Positions 1 to 10,837 of a stretch of DNA of 64,000 bases are shown here, piece after piece (the stretch's first letter is position 1; each line of letters opens with the position of its first letter). This DNA comes from Helicoverpa zea (Eukaryota; Arthropoda; Insecta; Lepidoptera; Noctuidae): assembly GCF_022581195.2 (NCBI RefSeq), contig NC_061465.1, forward strand, positions 5,830,501 to 5,894,500, written 5' to 3'. A program made the translations under genes and the position numbers. The notes under the pieces were generated by a model, which did not search any database, had not been told where the DNA came from, and worked only from the letters and a program-made list of their open reading frames with translations.

Positions 1-168
1 TAATATATCAATTATAATAATGTTGCTTTGGTAATTGAAGGACAGAAGACTGTTTGGATATAATTTTATTCGTTTCATCTGTTCGATTACTTGTTATGGT
101 ATTGTTAATTTTCGCTAATTTTAAATTTGGAGACTGGTTTTGGATTAATAATAATAAACTTGTTTATT

Positions 169-298
169 AATGGCAACTAGGCCCAAACTGTGTTAGTAAC
201 AACAAAACTTAGAATTATGTTAGTAAAAGAAATAATGGCAACTAGGCCCAAACTGTGTTAGTAACAATAAAACTTAGAATTATGTTAGTAAAAGAAAA
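169..298. repeat. 65-bp tandem duplication
   Basis: Two adjacent copies (169-233 and 234-298) share the motif aatggcaactaggcccaaac and are nearly identical, differing by about one internal base (aacaac versus aacaat) and at the end. The pair ends just before the foldback element at 320. It looks like a local slippage duplication at an insertion site. No function is apparent. Confidence 0.9.
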
Positions 299-319
299 AA
301 GAAAAAGCGACAATATATC

Positions 320-690
320 AAATCCCACCCAAAACAGAAATGTGAAAGGCTGCCAAGTTCGATAATATGGAAATCCTTCGCCTATAAAAGAAGTGAGATC
401 TGAATAAGTACCAAGTTCCATACACATACCTCAGTTAAAAATAGTTACTTTTTAATGATGTTACTTGGCAAGTTTTCACACACCTTCGTATAAACCTACT
501 AAACGCAATGAATCAAGTATTTAATTTTCTATTAAAAGTTGCCAAGTAACATTATTAAAAAGTAACTATTTTTAACTGAGGTATGTGTATGGAACTTGGT
601 ACTTATTCAGATCTCACTTCTTTTATAGGCGAAGGATTTCCATATTATCGAACTTGGCAGCCTTTCACATTTCTGTTTTGGGTGGGATTT
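320..690. mobile_element. Foldback (long inverted repeat) element, 152-bp arms
   Basis: The left arm (320-471) and right arm (539-690) are reverse complements over 152 bases with very few mismatches, around a 67-bp loop. The outer ends read aaatcccaccc and gggtgggattt. No transposase is encoded, so this is a non-autonomous hairpin or MITE-like element. Short ORFs on either strand come from the symmetric arms. The terminal motif resembles that of the foldback element at 13726-14371, which suggests a common family. I saw no clear target-site duplication. Confidence 0.85.
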
Positions 691-879
691 CATTTATTTT
701 TGTAAGGTTGTTTATTTTATTTTTTTCTTATGATTAAGTTAGTTAAGGAAATGTCTCATTTATACTATCTTTCAGATTTTTGAATATGCACTATGCTTCT
801 TACAAAGAAATGAACTAGATTAACTAATTGGACTAGATTTACCAACTGACTGACATGACATGTTATCATATATTATGTT

Positions 880-1496
880 CGTGGATCAAAGTTACACATT
901 CGTTATTTTCGAAAGTGACTCACACTTGGCCGTTTTCAGATTTTTACTTTGACTAAATACAAACCTTTGTAACGAATTTCAGATCGGTACGACCATTCGA
1001 AGATATATTATATAAATATAGATTTTAGTTCGTTTTAGTTCCTTAGGGGTATAAATTTACATTGGGTATTTTACACCTTCATTATTTTGAAACCGACTCA
1101 CACTTGGCCATTTTCAGATTTTTCCCTTTACCTTGACATAAAGACCTACCTCCATGCCAAATTTCAAGTCAATACGACCATTGGAAGTGGTCTAGGTTTT
1201 TGATGAGTGAGTCAGTGAATCAGTGAATCAGTGAGTCAGTCAGTGAGTGTATAGTAAAAATAGCGATTTTCTGACGTCAATATCTCAAGACCTACAATAG
1301 GTATATTAATAAAATTTTGTATTTTAGATAAGTGAGGGGGTCTCAACAGATACTAGAAATTTGAAATGTGTAAATAAAATAGATTTTGAGTTATAGGGGG
1401 GTCGAATTTGGCCCGAAATGGTTCGTGTAATATAACCCACGGCCGGTGTGTCGCTTTTTTTGTTCGAACTTGGCGGACACACTGCCGTGTGTCTAG
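880..1496 (+). mobile_element. Helitron-like non-autonomous remnant
   Basis: Two diverged direct copies (about 898-1004 and 1076-1187) share gactcacacttggcc and a 'ttcag/aagtc..tacgacca' block about 178 bp apart. They are followed by GTGAGTCAGTGAATC-type short repeats (1204-1245). The 3' end has a perfect 7-bp hairpin, gacacac/tgcc/gtgtgtc (1476-1493), running into CTAG (1493-1496), the usual Helitron 3' arrangement. The 5' boundary is uncertain, and the 3' flanking base is A rather than the canonical T. The element abuts the LINE remnant that starts at 1497. Confidence 0.5.
1204..1245. repeat. GTGAGTCAGTGAATCA short tandem repeat
   Basis: An irregular tandem array of GAGTCAGT and GAATCAGT units lies inside the Helitron-like remnant. 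The same motif recurs near 15045-15060 in a related remnant, so it belongs to the repeat family. Confidence 0.75.
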
Positions 1497-2690
1497 ATTA
1501 CGGTCTTCTGACCAGCACTTTCATTACATGTTCGAACTAGACCGCGCTCTGGACAGTGTGGAATAGATCTTCTTTCTCATTATCGCGTGAAAATCGTCAG
1601 TATGCGTAGAGGCAAACATACCTGACGCACTACAGTCCCAACAACATCCTGAAACAGTTATTATACTGCACACGCAGGGCGTCAAGCGATCGTTTAGTAT
1701 GTCTCATCCACAGGCTGCTCGTGTAGAAGGATTGGCAGTAAGATTTAAATAGTGTAATTTTAACCTCCTTACTACAACGAGCGAACCTGTGAATCAACAT
1801 GTTGCCACGTACCGCCAACGCCCTGCGTTCCCTGTCAATATCTACTTCGTCTCTGAGATCCGAGGTAAGGAAGTGTCCCAGGTATTTAAATGTATGTACC
1901 CTGGCTAACGGTAATCCATTTAAAGTTAAGACCGGATTTTGCGGCACCTTCCCATCTGCCGTCTCAAAAACCAAGTATACACTTTTTTTCACATTGTACA
2001 CGAGGCCCAGACTATTGGCATATCGCTCACACACACATAACAGCTTCCTGACTGCGCCAGCTGTTGGGCCCAGCAGTACCATGTCGTCTGCGTAACTAAG
2101 ATTGTTAACGCACACATTGTCAATCCAGCATCCGACACGCATACTGCTAAGCTCAGCAATCAGCCCATTTATATACAGGTTGAAGAGCTTTGGCGAAGAT
2201 AACCCACCCTATCTCACTCCACACTCCAACCTGTACGCCTCAGACAGAGTATCACCCCAACGAACAAAATTCAGCTGGTTATTATACCAATAACGAAAGA
2301 CGTTTAAAAGATCACGCGGAAAACCTGCTTCCTTCAACCTCTCCCATAAGACATCATAGGCCACAAGGTCAAAAGCCCTGGAAAGGTCGAGGAAACAGGC
2401 ATATATGGGGGTACTTCTGTCTGTGTAATATTGGACAGTCTGCTTGAGGCTAAGAATTGCACTTTCTGTAGATAAATTGGGTCTAAACCCAAACTGTGCA
2501 TCTGCTAAATGTAGGATCTTGTCTAGTTCTTGGTCAAGCAGACTGTCCAATACTTTAGCCACTACGGTGGCAAGCGATATAGGTCTATAGTTAGAAGGAT
2601 CAGAGATATCCCCAGTTTTATTCTTAATTATGGGAACCACCACTGTTTTCATCATATCTGCAGGCATTAATATTAATGATAGAATTTTTA
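1497..2690 (-). pseudogene. 5'-truncated LINE (Jockey/CR1-like) reverse transcriptase, decayed
   Basis: The minus-strand frame from 2667 shows reverse-transcriptase motifs in order: SNYRPISL (palm 1), AQFGFRP, a C-F-L-D-L-S-R-A-F-D block (first catalytic Asp), then a G-V-R/G-G-L-S block, and YADDMVLLGP (catalytic YADD). The frame is interrupted at 2209-2211 by a single TAG where the family normally has Gln (GVRQGG), and it resumes in the same frame (S-P-K-L-F-N-L-Y-I-N-G-L). After LLGL near 1630 a frameshift occurs; the next frame still reads SASGMFA and IMRKK-type tail motifs to about 1500. The N-terminal endonuclease is absent. The copy is non-functional. Clade assignment is from motif recall. 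Confidence 0.85.
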
Positions 2691-5214
2691 TTTCTTATTG
2701 ATTTCCACAATGTAAACTTGCTTCATTCTACTGGAACTGTGTAACTAAAAAGAATATTTTTAAGTGTTAATTAAGATACTTAAGGTCAAAAAGCATAAAT
2801 GTCCTCCTATTTCTTGGGAAGTCGGTTAAAAAGGAGCTTTATTGTTTTCCCTTTCATGATTCAAAGTCCGGACAAAGACGTCTTTATTTGAGTTTTTTCA
2901 CTATGTTTCTTTCTGTTGAAACTAAAGTGGGTCAGGTAAAAAGTGGAAGCTATTTTCAAGGTCCCGCCGGATAAAGTTGCCGGTGGCTTCGACCTAGAAT
3001 TTCTAAGCAAATGTAAACTAGTCAGAAAGTACATTTTCTTTTGATACTGTATGTTCATAATTTAAGTATGCTGATCTTGTTAAAGTGATATCTCCCAAAA
3101 AAACGGATAGAAAAGAAATACAAACCATGGCTGGTGATTCTAAATAAGTACAGATTTTAGATTTTTTTCTACTAGAAAGTTGAGTAAAGATTGCGTATAA
3201 ATCTGATACAAGAAAACCTGCACCTAAATCCGAGTCGCCGTCGTCTGTCAAAGCTACACATATCCCCAAATCAGTATCGACAAAGTTTCAACTGAATACT
3301 AAGATACTGAAAAGCTAGGGATTAAAGTTGAGCTCAATACTTTAAAGATGGATACAGAGATTGTCTCCATTCATGTCAACGTAAAGATCATAGGTAACAA
3401 AACTAATCCTATTACTAGAGATAAGAATCTTAGTCGCGATGTTCATCAAGGGCTAACACTCATAATCTACGTGGATACAGGCACATGTATCGTTAATGTT
3501 AGAGGGTAGGGTTCAACGAACATATTAAATCGTTAAGTGTTTTGATAAACACAGACGCGGGGGGATTGCGATGATGCGATTCACAGTTGGGAATTTGGTA
3601 AATCATCCTCGATGGGGAAGCACGTACTCTGATTTGAATTGTGAGGTACCCTTATCTAGGTATGAAAAGGGATTATAGTTAGGTTTTATTAAATAGTTTC
3701 AGTTTACATTGGCCGTAAAATAACCTTGTTTGCAAACAAAGATTAAAACTCAATTTATAGAGGTAAAACGGGTTTTGTTTTGATATCTGTCGAATTATGT
3801 TTGTACATCGCATTTATTTTGATAATATTAATAAATAACAAATAATACGGTAAATACGCTATTCAAATATTGAGTTTAATGCTATTAATAAGAGTTAATA
3901 TTCAAGCTAAATAAATCTAGGTCCAAATAAAACTGTTGTAATCAGGGCTGAGGAAAGCGGCACTCTGCCTTTACCCGCGTAAAGAATTCGGATAGGCCAA
4001 CAAAAAAAATTCAATCGCAATATTCATGACTCCTCGATTGTATTCGTGATTTGAATGCAAATTGAAGGAATCTCATTTGAACTGAAAATTATATTGAAGT
4101 TGTTGCGCAAACACCGGAGCTCCAGGTTATTTAATTAAATGTGTGAACACTGAATACAGGAAGCAGTTTACATAAAATTAGGCGGTTTTAATGAGCGTTT
4201 CGATATTCTAATGGCGAATCTGAAGTGTCGTTGCAGCAGACGGGACGTCCCGAACGTACGGCTTCGCTCCCAAATTAGCTATCAGGCCGGGCGACGACAA
4301 AGAGCTGAGGGCTTATCTGGCGGATTTAGATGAACTGAACCCTTGGCGACTATACAAAATAATAGCCGGCTCGATAGCGTCATTGTTTGAGCATGAAATT
4401 AAAATTGAACGGGGTTCACACGTGCGCACGGCTGAGATAAGGGGTTGTACCGGCCGGCAATCGATTCGCGACTACCAATGTTTGCCTTGTTCGTTGATTT
4501 ACTTAAGGGGTTTGCTCTTTTCTTTATTTGATCTAACAACTACTCTTATGCTTTATTCGAAATATTATTGAAGTACTGTTTGTTTAGTTAGGATTTACCA
4601 ATGAGTAGGTAAACTGAGGGCTACTTGTATGCACTGAGTAGTTTCTCGGTTGTGTGCCTTCTGCTTCAGTTCGAACAATATAAAGTAAACATTAGTCTAA
4701 AAATAACAATCCAGCTATAATTAAATATATTTTAATCTTAGCAGGTTTGTTCTTAAATATGTATTATGTTAAGGACCTTGTTTTCTTTTTGTATTGTAAG
4801 GGATCGAGACAACTGTGAATTCCTGATTACTCATGGGACGTTGTAGAAACTTTACTGAAATTCACTCACATTCTATTATTGTCAGAGACAGTCTCATAAA
4901 AAGGAATAGTTCGTTATACTCTCTGCAAAGGACTGTCAATACGTATTTAAATATAGGTCACGCCGGTCTTACAAGGCCAGTGTCAAGGTCATTATCTTCA
5001 TATTGTCATTGTTAAAAGGCGATAAAAGAACAAAGCACAAAGCAGCTTTCAATTAGATCTAACGCTACCAGAGTAAAGTACCTAAGAAAGGCAAGTTTAC
5101 CGGCAAACAACTATCAGCAAAACTAAGTTTACATTAATATAACAAACCACACATAAATAACACGGGCCCTGTATTCATACACTGCAATCACAACAATAAT
5201 AATCCAACTCGAAC
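2691..5214. other. No recognisable gene; AT-rich with a GC-richer patch
   Basis: No ORF with coding character or family motif is visible. A GC-richer stretch at about 4200-4470 contains the perfect 12-bp palindrome CGGGACGTCCCG (4241-4252). That patch could be a conserved non-coding element. Confidence 0.5.
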
Positions 5215-5514
5215 ATGCAACTGTGTGCATATCAAATCAATTTACAAACAAAGCGCTATGTTGTCTGTTCTAACGTGTCTATCCCAAAATTAGATCTATT
5301 AGGGGGATTTAGCCGTCTACCTAAACACATTATGATACATATATTCGATTATTTACCTATTAACGATGGTGTATGCGGTTGGTGCAATTTAATTTATCGA
5401 TACAGGAACGTATTGTGTGCTTTGCAACTGTTGGGAGCTGAACTAGCCGTTTCTAGTGCGTTTCTGCCAGTATTTGTTCCCCCCTTCGGATATGAGATTG
5501 TGCTGATGATTTAA
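5215..5514 (+). CDS. Hypothetical 99-aa ORF with an F-box-like half motif
   Basis: An ATG-started ORF encodes 99 residues. I do not recognise the protein as a whole. Residues 35-48 (LPKHIMIHIFDYLP) fit the first half of the F-box pattern, with Leu-Pro followed seven residues later by I-F-x-Y-L-P. The second half, where an F-box normally has a V-C-x-x-W block, is not convincing: the order reads G-V-C-G-W-C. A real F-box protein would be longer and have substrate-binding repeats, and none are visible nearby. It could be a decayed exon, a small host gene or chance. No splice structure, promoter or neighbouring gene supports it. Confidence 0.2.
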   Translation: MQLCAYQINLQTKRYVVCSNVSIPKLDLLGGFSRLPKHIMIHIFDYLPINDGVCGWCNLIYRYRNVLCALQLLGAELAVSSAFLPVFVPPFGYEIVLMI

Positions 5515-8236
5515 TTAATTGAATTTTGGTGTCAATAATGGATTTAGGATTTTGTAGTGTTAGCTATAGAGGTGGAACACTGTTTAGTTGGAATATTGAA
5601 CGCAGAGGTAAGCAAACATTCGAAATTGAGATAGATGAAAAAGGTACGATAACTACGAGAAGAAACTATGCCGATTGAAAAAATAGTATCACGAGCTTGC
5701 ACGGCCTGATTGCGAACCCATCGCTTACTGCACTGAAATCTAAAATCCATTTTGCATCGGTCCTTCTTTTTCCACAGACGCATCACTCCATCACTGACGA
5801 TGCACATACCCTATGTTTTTCTATGCAAACCAGTTATGAAGTTCTAATACTTAACATTGCATTGCAGGCTCAGCATGCGGTTAATAAACCGTCGCTACAA
5901 GGGTGCCTCATAATGAAGCCGCTTACATCATCCCCAGTTAGTAATTTTATTTTCCTTAGAGGTAGCTAATCCATTTCCATTTACACGTGTTCAAGTATTT
6001 AATAATCAAATAATGCCAAGCAAGAATGTGCCCAATTCTTTTGGCAAGAAGGTTGTAAGTTTAGTGAGCGAGAGATGGTTTGAGGAAAAAATAAAATTAA
6101 AAGGGTAAAACCGAACACAAATCATGAACTGTTTATGTAAATCCTTGCTCGGAGCAACAGGATTACACTGGAGCATCTGTGTCTACACTCGCTAATGAGA
6201 TTAGTGACACCAAGTATAACCTGAACTGCGTCGTTTAACGGTGAGCGTTAAAACTGTCGGAGAGCATTATTTAGTGTTTTAAATGCAAGATGATGGTGTT
6301 TAAGAAAATGTCGATGGTAGTTTCATTCATATACGTATAGTATGTATACAATAGAAAAGAACTTGTTTATTATATTGACTGTTTATTAGACAGATTAAAT
6401 TGTGAGAATAAAAGATAGAGTTTTTGTAAATGAATGAGCATGAATCAAGATTATGCCAGAATAAAAGACTGAAGCATCTATATTGTTAGACGTTTCGTAC
6501 ATAAGAATTTACCTTTCTACGAACCACATAATTTGACCCGAAAGTTGAGCCTGCTACCATCAATCGAGATTGTAGTATTAAGATTATACTATTTCTTTTT
6601 TAAATAAGCGGAATTTGAAGTCAAAAAGACTATGATGATGAAACGTAATTTCTCTGTCCATAAATATTTGACAGTTCTCTACAACCCAGACAAACTAGAT
6701 ATCCATTTTAAAAATAACAAAACAAAAGCCGAATCGAAATGTATCTATTTAAAGTCTACGTCGGGCAATCAACCTGCCTCACTAGACATTGATAAATAAA
6801 AGGATATCGACAAAACTTCCAAATTTAACATTCATTTTACGTATTGTTTGGCATACGATGCAGACAGCGATTATATTGGAAATGCATCAATATAATGAAA
6901 ACGAACGGTTTCCATGGGTAATAGTTACCAAGCACGGAAAATTTCTTTGAGTTTACCCCTTGATAATCATCGATATATGTACGGAACCACCTGCATGCAG
7001 TTAACGAAGTTGTGCATGTGTGTGTGTAGGTGGACAAGCGTAATAGTTTAGATATCGAACCATAATTGTGTTTGTGCGATTAGGATTACGTGTGGCACAA
7101 GCAGGGAGAGAATGTTTGATGTTGGACTGTGATAAGCTTGCAGTATTCGGAGCCAGCAAAATACATAAAAATAGTTTTAAAATGTGTTTTAACGTGACCA
7201 GTGTATTTAGAACTCGGAAACAATAATATTTTCAAATAATACCCATTACCTATGTTTTAAAAAGAGTAACCATGGAGTTTCTTCACCGTTCTTCTCCATA
7301 GGAAGCTACTTTTGGAATGGTCAACTAGAACTACCTTATTTATAATTTTTGACGTTCATAAGTGCTAGTAAAGGCTTAAATGAAATAAATGGTTTAATTT
7401 GATTTGAATACTCAGTTTCTTTCAATAAGGCACTTATTGCCAACACATTTTTTTATTCATAGTGAATTTTCAATAAAACCTCAAGCATGGACATACATAT
7501 CCTCCGCGTAGACATAGAGCCTTATCTCTATTCCGTCCACACCAGCCGTCTTGAATGTGTGTGTAGCCAAAACACTGCACTATTTATGTCTATGGGCTCG
7601 CATGTAAACAGCCCATAACCGCAGACACCGCACACTACCAAAACTAGCCCATTTCTGAGGATTTTATTAAAACAAATAAATTATATGAGGGGAACCAAAG
7701 ATGATAATGTATGATATGTAAATTGAATGGACCGACGAAAAACTACGTCTTAAAGGAACTAGGAGATTCTTATCTGTATACTTTATTATTTTTGCTTCAG
7801 TACATTTTCCTATTTTCTGGTAAAATTGGGAACGTTACCCAATATTAGTATTTATGTACGTTGGAGGTATAAGTCGACATCGTTATTATTTTTATATTCA
7901 TATCGAGTTTATTTTATAAAGGTTGATGTTTTTGGCCTTGATAGTCTACGTAAGTTATTTTTAAAGGTAAGATATTATCAGTTAGTTAAATATTAGGCAA
8001 AGTAAGTAAATATATTTACCTTCACGTAATAGTACCTATTTATACGGTGGATGGACAGTTTGGCCAGTAAATTTGCGGTTATTTGTGGAAAGAGCCTGAC
8101 CTTACATGTCAGAATTTATTTATCCACTTTGAGAAATAGCCCATGCTTGTGAATGAAAATACAGAAGGCAAGTTTTATCACGACAAAGAAACAAAGACAT
8201 AAAGATATTCAATTTAGACAATCATTTTAAAGTAGT
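5515..8236. other. No recognisable gene
   Basis: AT-rich DNA with only short unconvincing ORFs on both strands. Nothing beyond short simple-sequence runs is visible. Confidence 0.5.
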
Positions 8237-8465
8237 AGTTGCCGACGAAAAGCTATCTCGACTATTTAATTTTAATCACAAACATGATACACAATATCAA
8301 TGTTTACGTCCACACTCCCTATTTAAATGGCTCATTCCTTCACCAAACAGGGCCAATCACCACCAAAAACATTATCAAAAGCCATTCAAATCATCGCAAT
8401 AACATCCCGAACCTACCGTACGACGGATGAACAATGCAATAAAACGGTAACCGGTGATACAGTGG
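8237..8465. repeat. Direct repeat copy 1 (about 230 bp)
   Basis: This copy matches 8623-8837 through blocks such as ccacactccctatttaaatgg and cattatcaaaagccat. The last about 100 bases, ending ccggtgatacagtgg, are almost identical. The 5' half is more diverged. It carries an internal 13-base stretch (gggccaatcacc and flank) missing from copy 2. It is non-coding. Confidence 0.85.
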
Positions 8466-8622
8466 ATCCAGTAAAATACAGTTAAAGAAAAATCGCTATT
8501 TTAGAAGAAAACTAATCTTACAAGTTTTTTACTTTACTTTGAGAAGTATTCTAGTCTAGTCTATTAATGAAAAAACAGTAAGCATATTTTTTGGAGAATC
8601 AAGCACCACACACAGTATTAAA

Positions 8623-8837
8623 TGCCGAAGAAAACAAAAACTATCTTGACTATTTTAAGATTGATCACAATCACAATACCTAATATCAATGTAGAGGTCC
8701 ACACTCCCTATTTTAATGGCTTATTCCTTCACCACCAAAAACATTATCAAAAGCCATCCAAATCATCGCAATAACATCCCGAACCTACCGTACGACGGAT
8801 GAACAATGCAATAAAACGGTAACCGGTGATACAGTGG
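8623..8837. repeat. Direct repeat copy 2 (about 215 bp)
   Basis: Second copy of the 8237-8465 repeat, about 375 bp downstream in the same orientation. The 3' half (atcatcgcaataacatcccg to gatacagtgg) is nearly identical to copy 1. An interval of about 157 bp separates the copies. Confidence 0.85.
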
Positions 8838-9078
8838 GTACGTGGAACGCAGTCATTAGTTACACGCTATTTAGCAGTTAACGCTAGTATACGCAGTTTT
8901 ATCAATGCGACATTTATATTGTGTTAATCGTGTTTGGATATTGAACGCGGTGTTGCCAGGCGGGAAACAGAGTTCTGCCGATGTTGGGAGTTTGGCCGCG
9001 AACGGTAATTTGAAAAAGGTCATGGTTTAGGGGGGACTTGAATAATTAAGTTCTTGAACAATTACAAAATATAAAAAA

Positions 9079-9208
9079 AATAAGATCGAAGAAGACCTAG
9101 ATGCTGGATTTCTTGCCGATTGAAAGGTTGGCCGAGTACGGCGAAGACCTTTGCCCAGCAGCTAGACAGCAAAAGCCAATTAAAAAAAAGATGGAAATGT
9201 GAATGTTC
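9079..9208 (+). pseudogene. LINE 3'-terminal coding remnant
   Basis: One plus-strand frame reads W-P-S-T-A-K-T-F-A-Q-Q-L-D-S-K-S, which resembles the extreme C-terminus of RTE-type LINE reverse transcriptases in insects ('W..AA..F.QQWD' style). An upstream EDLDAGF-like piece lies in another frame. Only about 40 codons survive. It ends next to the foldback element at 9218. Assignment is from motif memory alone. Confidence 0.35.
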
Positions 9209-9217
9209 AGTAAAAGA

Positions 9218-9580
9218 ATAAAAGAATTATTATTAAAAAAACAAAATACCCGACTGCACACTAAAAAAAAAAGAGTAAAACAAGCCCCACAAAAATATTG
9301 ATCAATACAACTTTACTGAATATAATTTATAAATATTGATGGAAAGCATCGCAGGCGGGGACCAACAGAGGCTCATTTATAGTCATTTGGGTTGTGCACC
9401 ATTTAGCAGAATTTTCGTTGGTGGCGGTCAAGGTGGTCCCCGCCTGCGATGCTTTCCATCAATATTTATAAATTATATTCAGTAAAGTTGTATTGATCAA
9501 TATTATTGTGGGGCTTGTTTTACTCTTTTTTTTTTAGTGTGCAGTCGGGTATTTTGTTTTTTTAATAATAATTCTTTTAT
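9218..9580. mobile_element. Foldback element, 147-bp arms
   Basis: The left arm (9218-9364) and right arm (9434-9580) are near-perfect reverse complements around a loop of about 69 bp. The arms include tacccgactgcacac and its complement. The motif gcagtcgggta recurs at the 3' end of the adjacent repeat (about 10147-10157), so this hairpin may be nested in, or form one end of, a larger interspersed repeat. It has no coding capacity. Confidence 0.85.
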
Positions 9581-9656
9581 TTATAACTTTTTAGCTGTTT
9601 TTATTTAACGAAAATGTTGTAGATGTAGAAGACTATGTATATGTAAGTACCATTTT

Positions 9657-10157
9657 AAATTATTTCGACGACATTTGGCTTTAGATTACGAGTGATGTTA
9701 CTCCGCAACATAAATTTACCGCCAATGCGACGTTCAAGACGATCAAGACGACGTTCATGCATTTGATCAAGACGACGTGATTGTATCGCCAAAAGAATCG
9801 CTTTTTGCTTGCTAACGCATGAGTTGCTTTGCGTTGACGCAGAATTAACATGTTCCCGTGGGAATTTTGAGAAAAAACGTATCCTATATTAATTACTCCC
9901 GTGATTGAAATGAATCTAATGATACCGCATACATATTTTTTTAAAGGGAAATTTAGAAAAAATATCCCGTGGGACTTTTAGGATAAAATGTATCCTATGA
10001 CACTCCCGTAATCAAGACAAATCTAACGATACCTCATACTTCAAAATCCATCAAGCCGTTTAGGCTACAGGAGGTCACAAAGGAACAGACATACATACAT
10101 ACTTACATACTTACATACACTCGAAAAACATTACCCTCCTTCTTTGGCAGTCGGGTA
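9657..10157. repeat. Interspersed repeat with (ATAC)n microsatellite
   Basis: This stretch has short internal repeats (gacgttcaagacgatcaaga and similar; cccgtgggaatttt and cccgtgggactttt), an ACATACATACATACTT microsatellite at about 10089-10119, and ends in ggcagtcgggta. I recognise the layout as a common lepidopteran interspersed repeat, but cannot name the family. It follows the foldback element directly. Confidence 0.55.
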
Positions 10158-10600
10158 AAAATAGGTACCGTGAAATTTATACCTTCACAAGAAGTGGTAG
10201 TTATGTGTGATGAAAATATTTATAATTATTTGTTAATAATTAATACAGAATATGGTACAAACACCAAAAATTGTATCTACTGTAGTATATTTTAAAAAAG
10301 GACAATAAATATCTGGCAACACCGGCTAAAGTTGAACTATCGTGGATAAACGGATGGATAGCGTGGCGCTGATAGCTAGTGTTGCAATAATTTACCGAAA
10401 ACTTTTTACTGTTTGGGGTAAAAGTCATCAGAGAACAATAATATTATGTGGAGGAAAGTTACGGTTGTTTGATTCGAATTTGTTTTGAAACTGTTTGTTT
10501 GTATATTACCCTTTTCAATTGAATTTGGTTAGGTAATTCTATTTGATTATCTACTAAATGATAAAACTTCTTTGTATGTAGGTATTTTTAACTACTTACC

Positions 10601-10632
10601 GATGGGTTCTACAAGTCTATGTAGAACCCATC
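10601..10632. repeat. Short perfect hairpin
   Basis: gatgggttctac (10601-10612) and gtagaacccatc (10621-10632) form a perfect 12-bp stem with an 8-nt loop, extendable by one pair. It is too short for a miRNA precursor. Function is unknown. Confidence 0.7.
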
Positions 10633-10664
10633 GAGTAAATTGAAGTACTTATGTAGAGGTAAAA

Positions 10665-10837
10665 TCTATATGTATAAAAGAAAGTCGTGTAGTTACACAT
10701 TTTATAACTCAAGAATGGCTGAATTGTTTAAGCTGAAAATTAGATAGAGGAGAAGGACATAGGATAGGTTTTGTCGCCATGCGGCTACGGGAAGCAGTTA
10801 TCTCGGGACGCGGGTGAAACGGCGGGCGGAAATCTAG
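10665..10837 (+). mobile_element. Short non-autonomous Helitron (Lep1-like)
   Basis: The element begins TC (tctatatgtataaaagaaag) after an A and ends with a GC-rich cgcgggtgaaacggcgggcg block followed by CTAG (10834-10837) and a T. This fits the Helitron rule of 5' TC, a 3' hairpin region, CTRR and insertion between A and T. I recognise 'ataaaagaaagtcgtg' plus the GC-rich 3' tail as a frequent lepidopteran repeat. It is 173 bp long with no coding sequence. Confidence 0.65.

Noticed and set aside
10601..10632. miRNA precursor
   Set aside because: The stem is only 12-13 bp, too short for a miRNA duplex.
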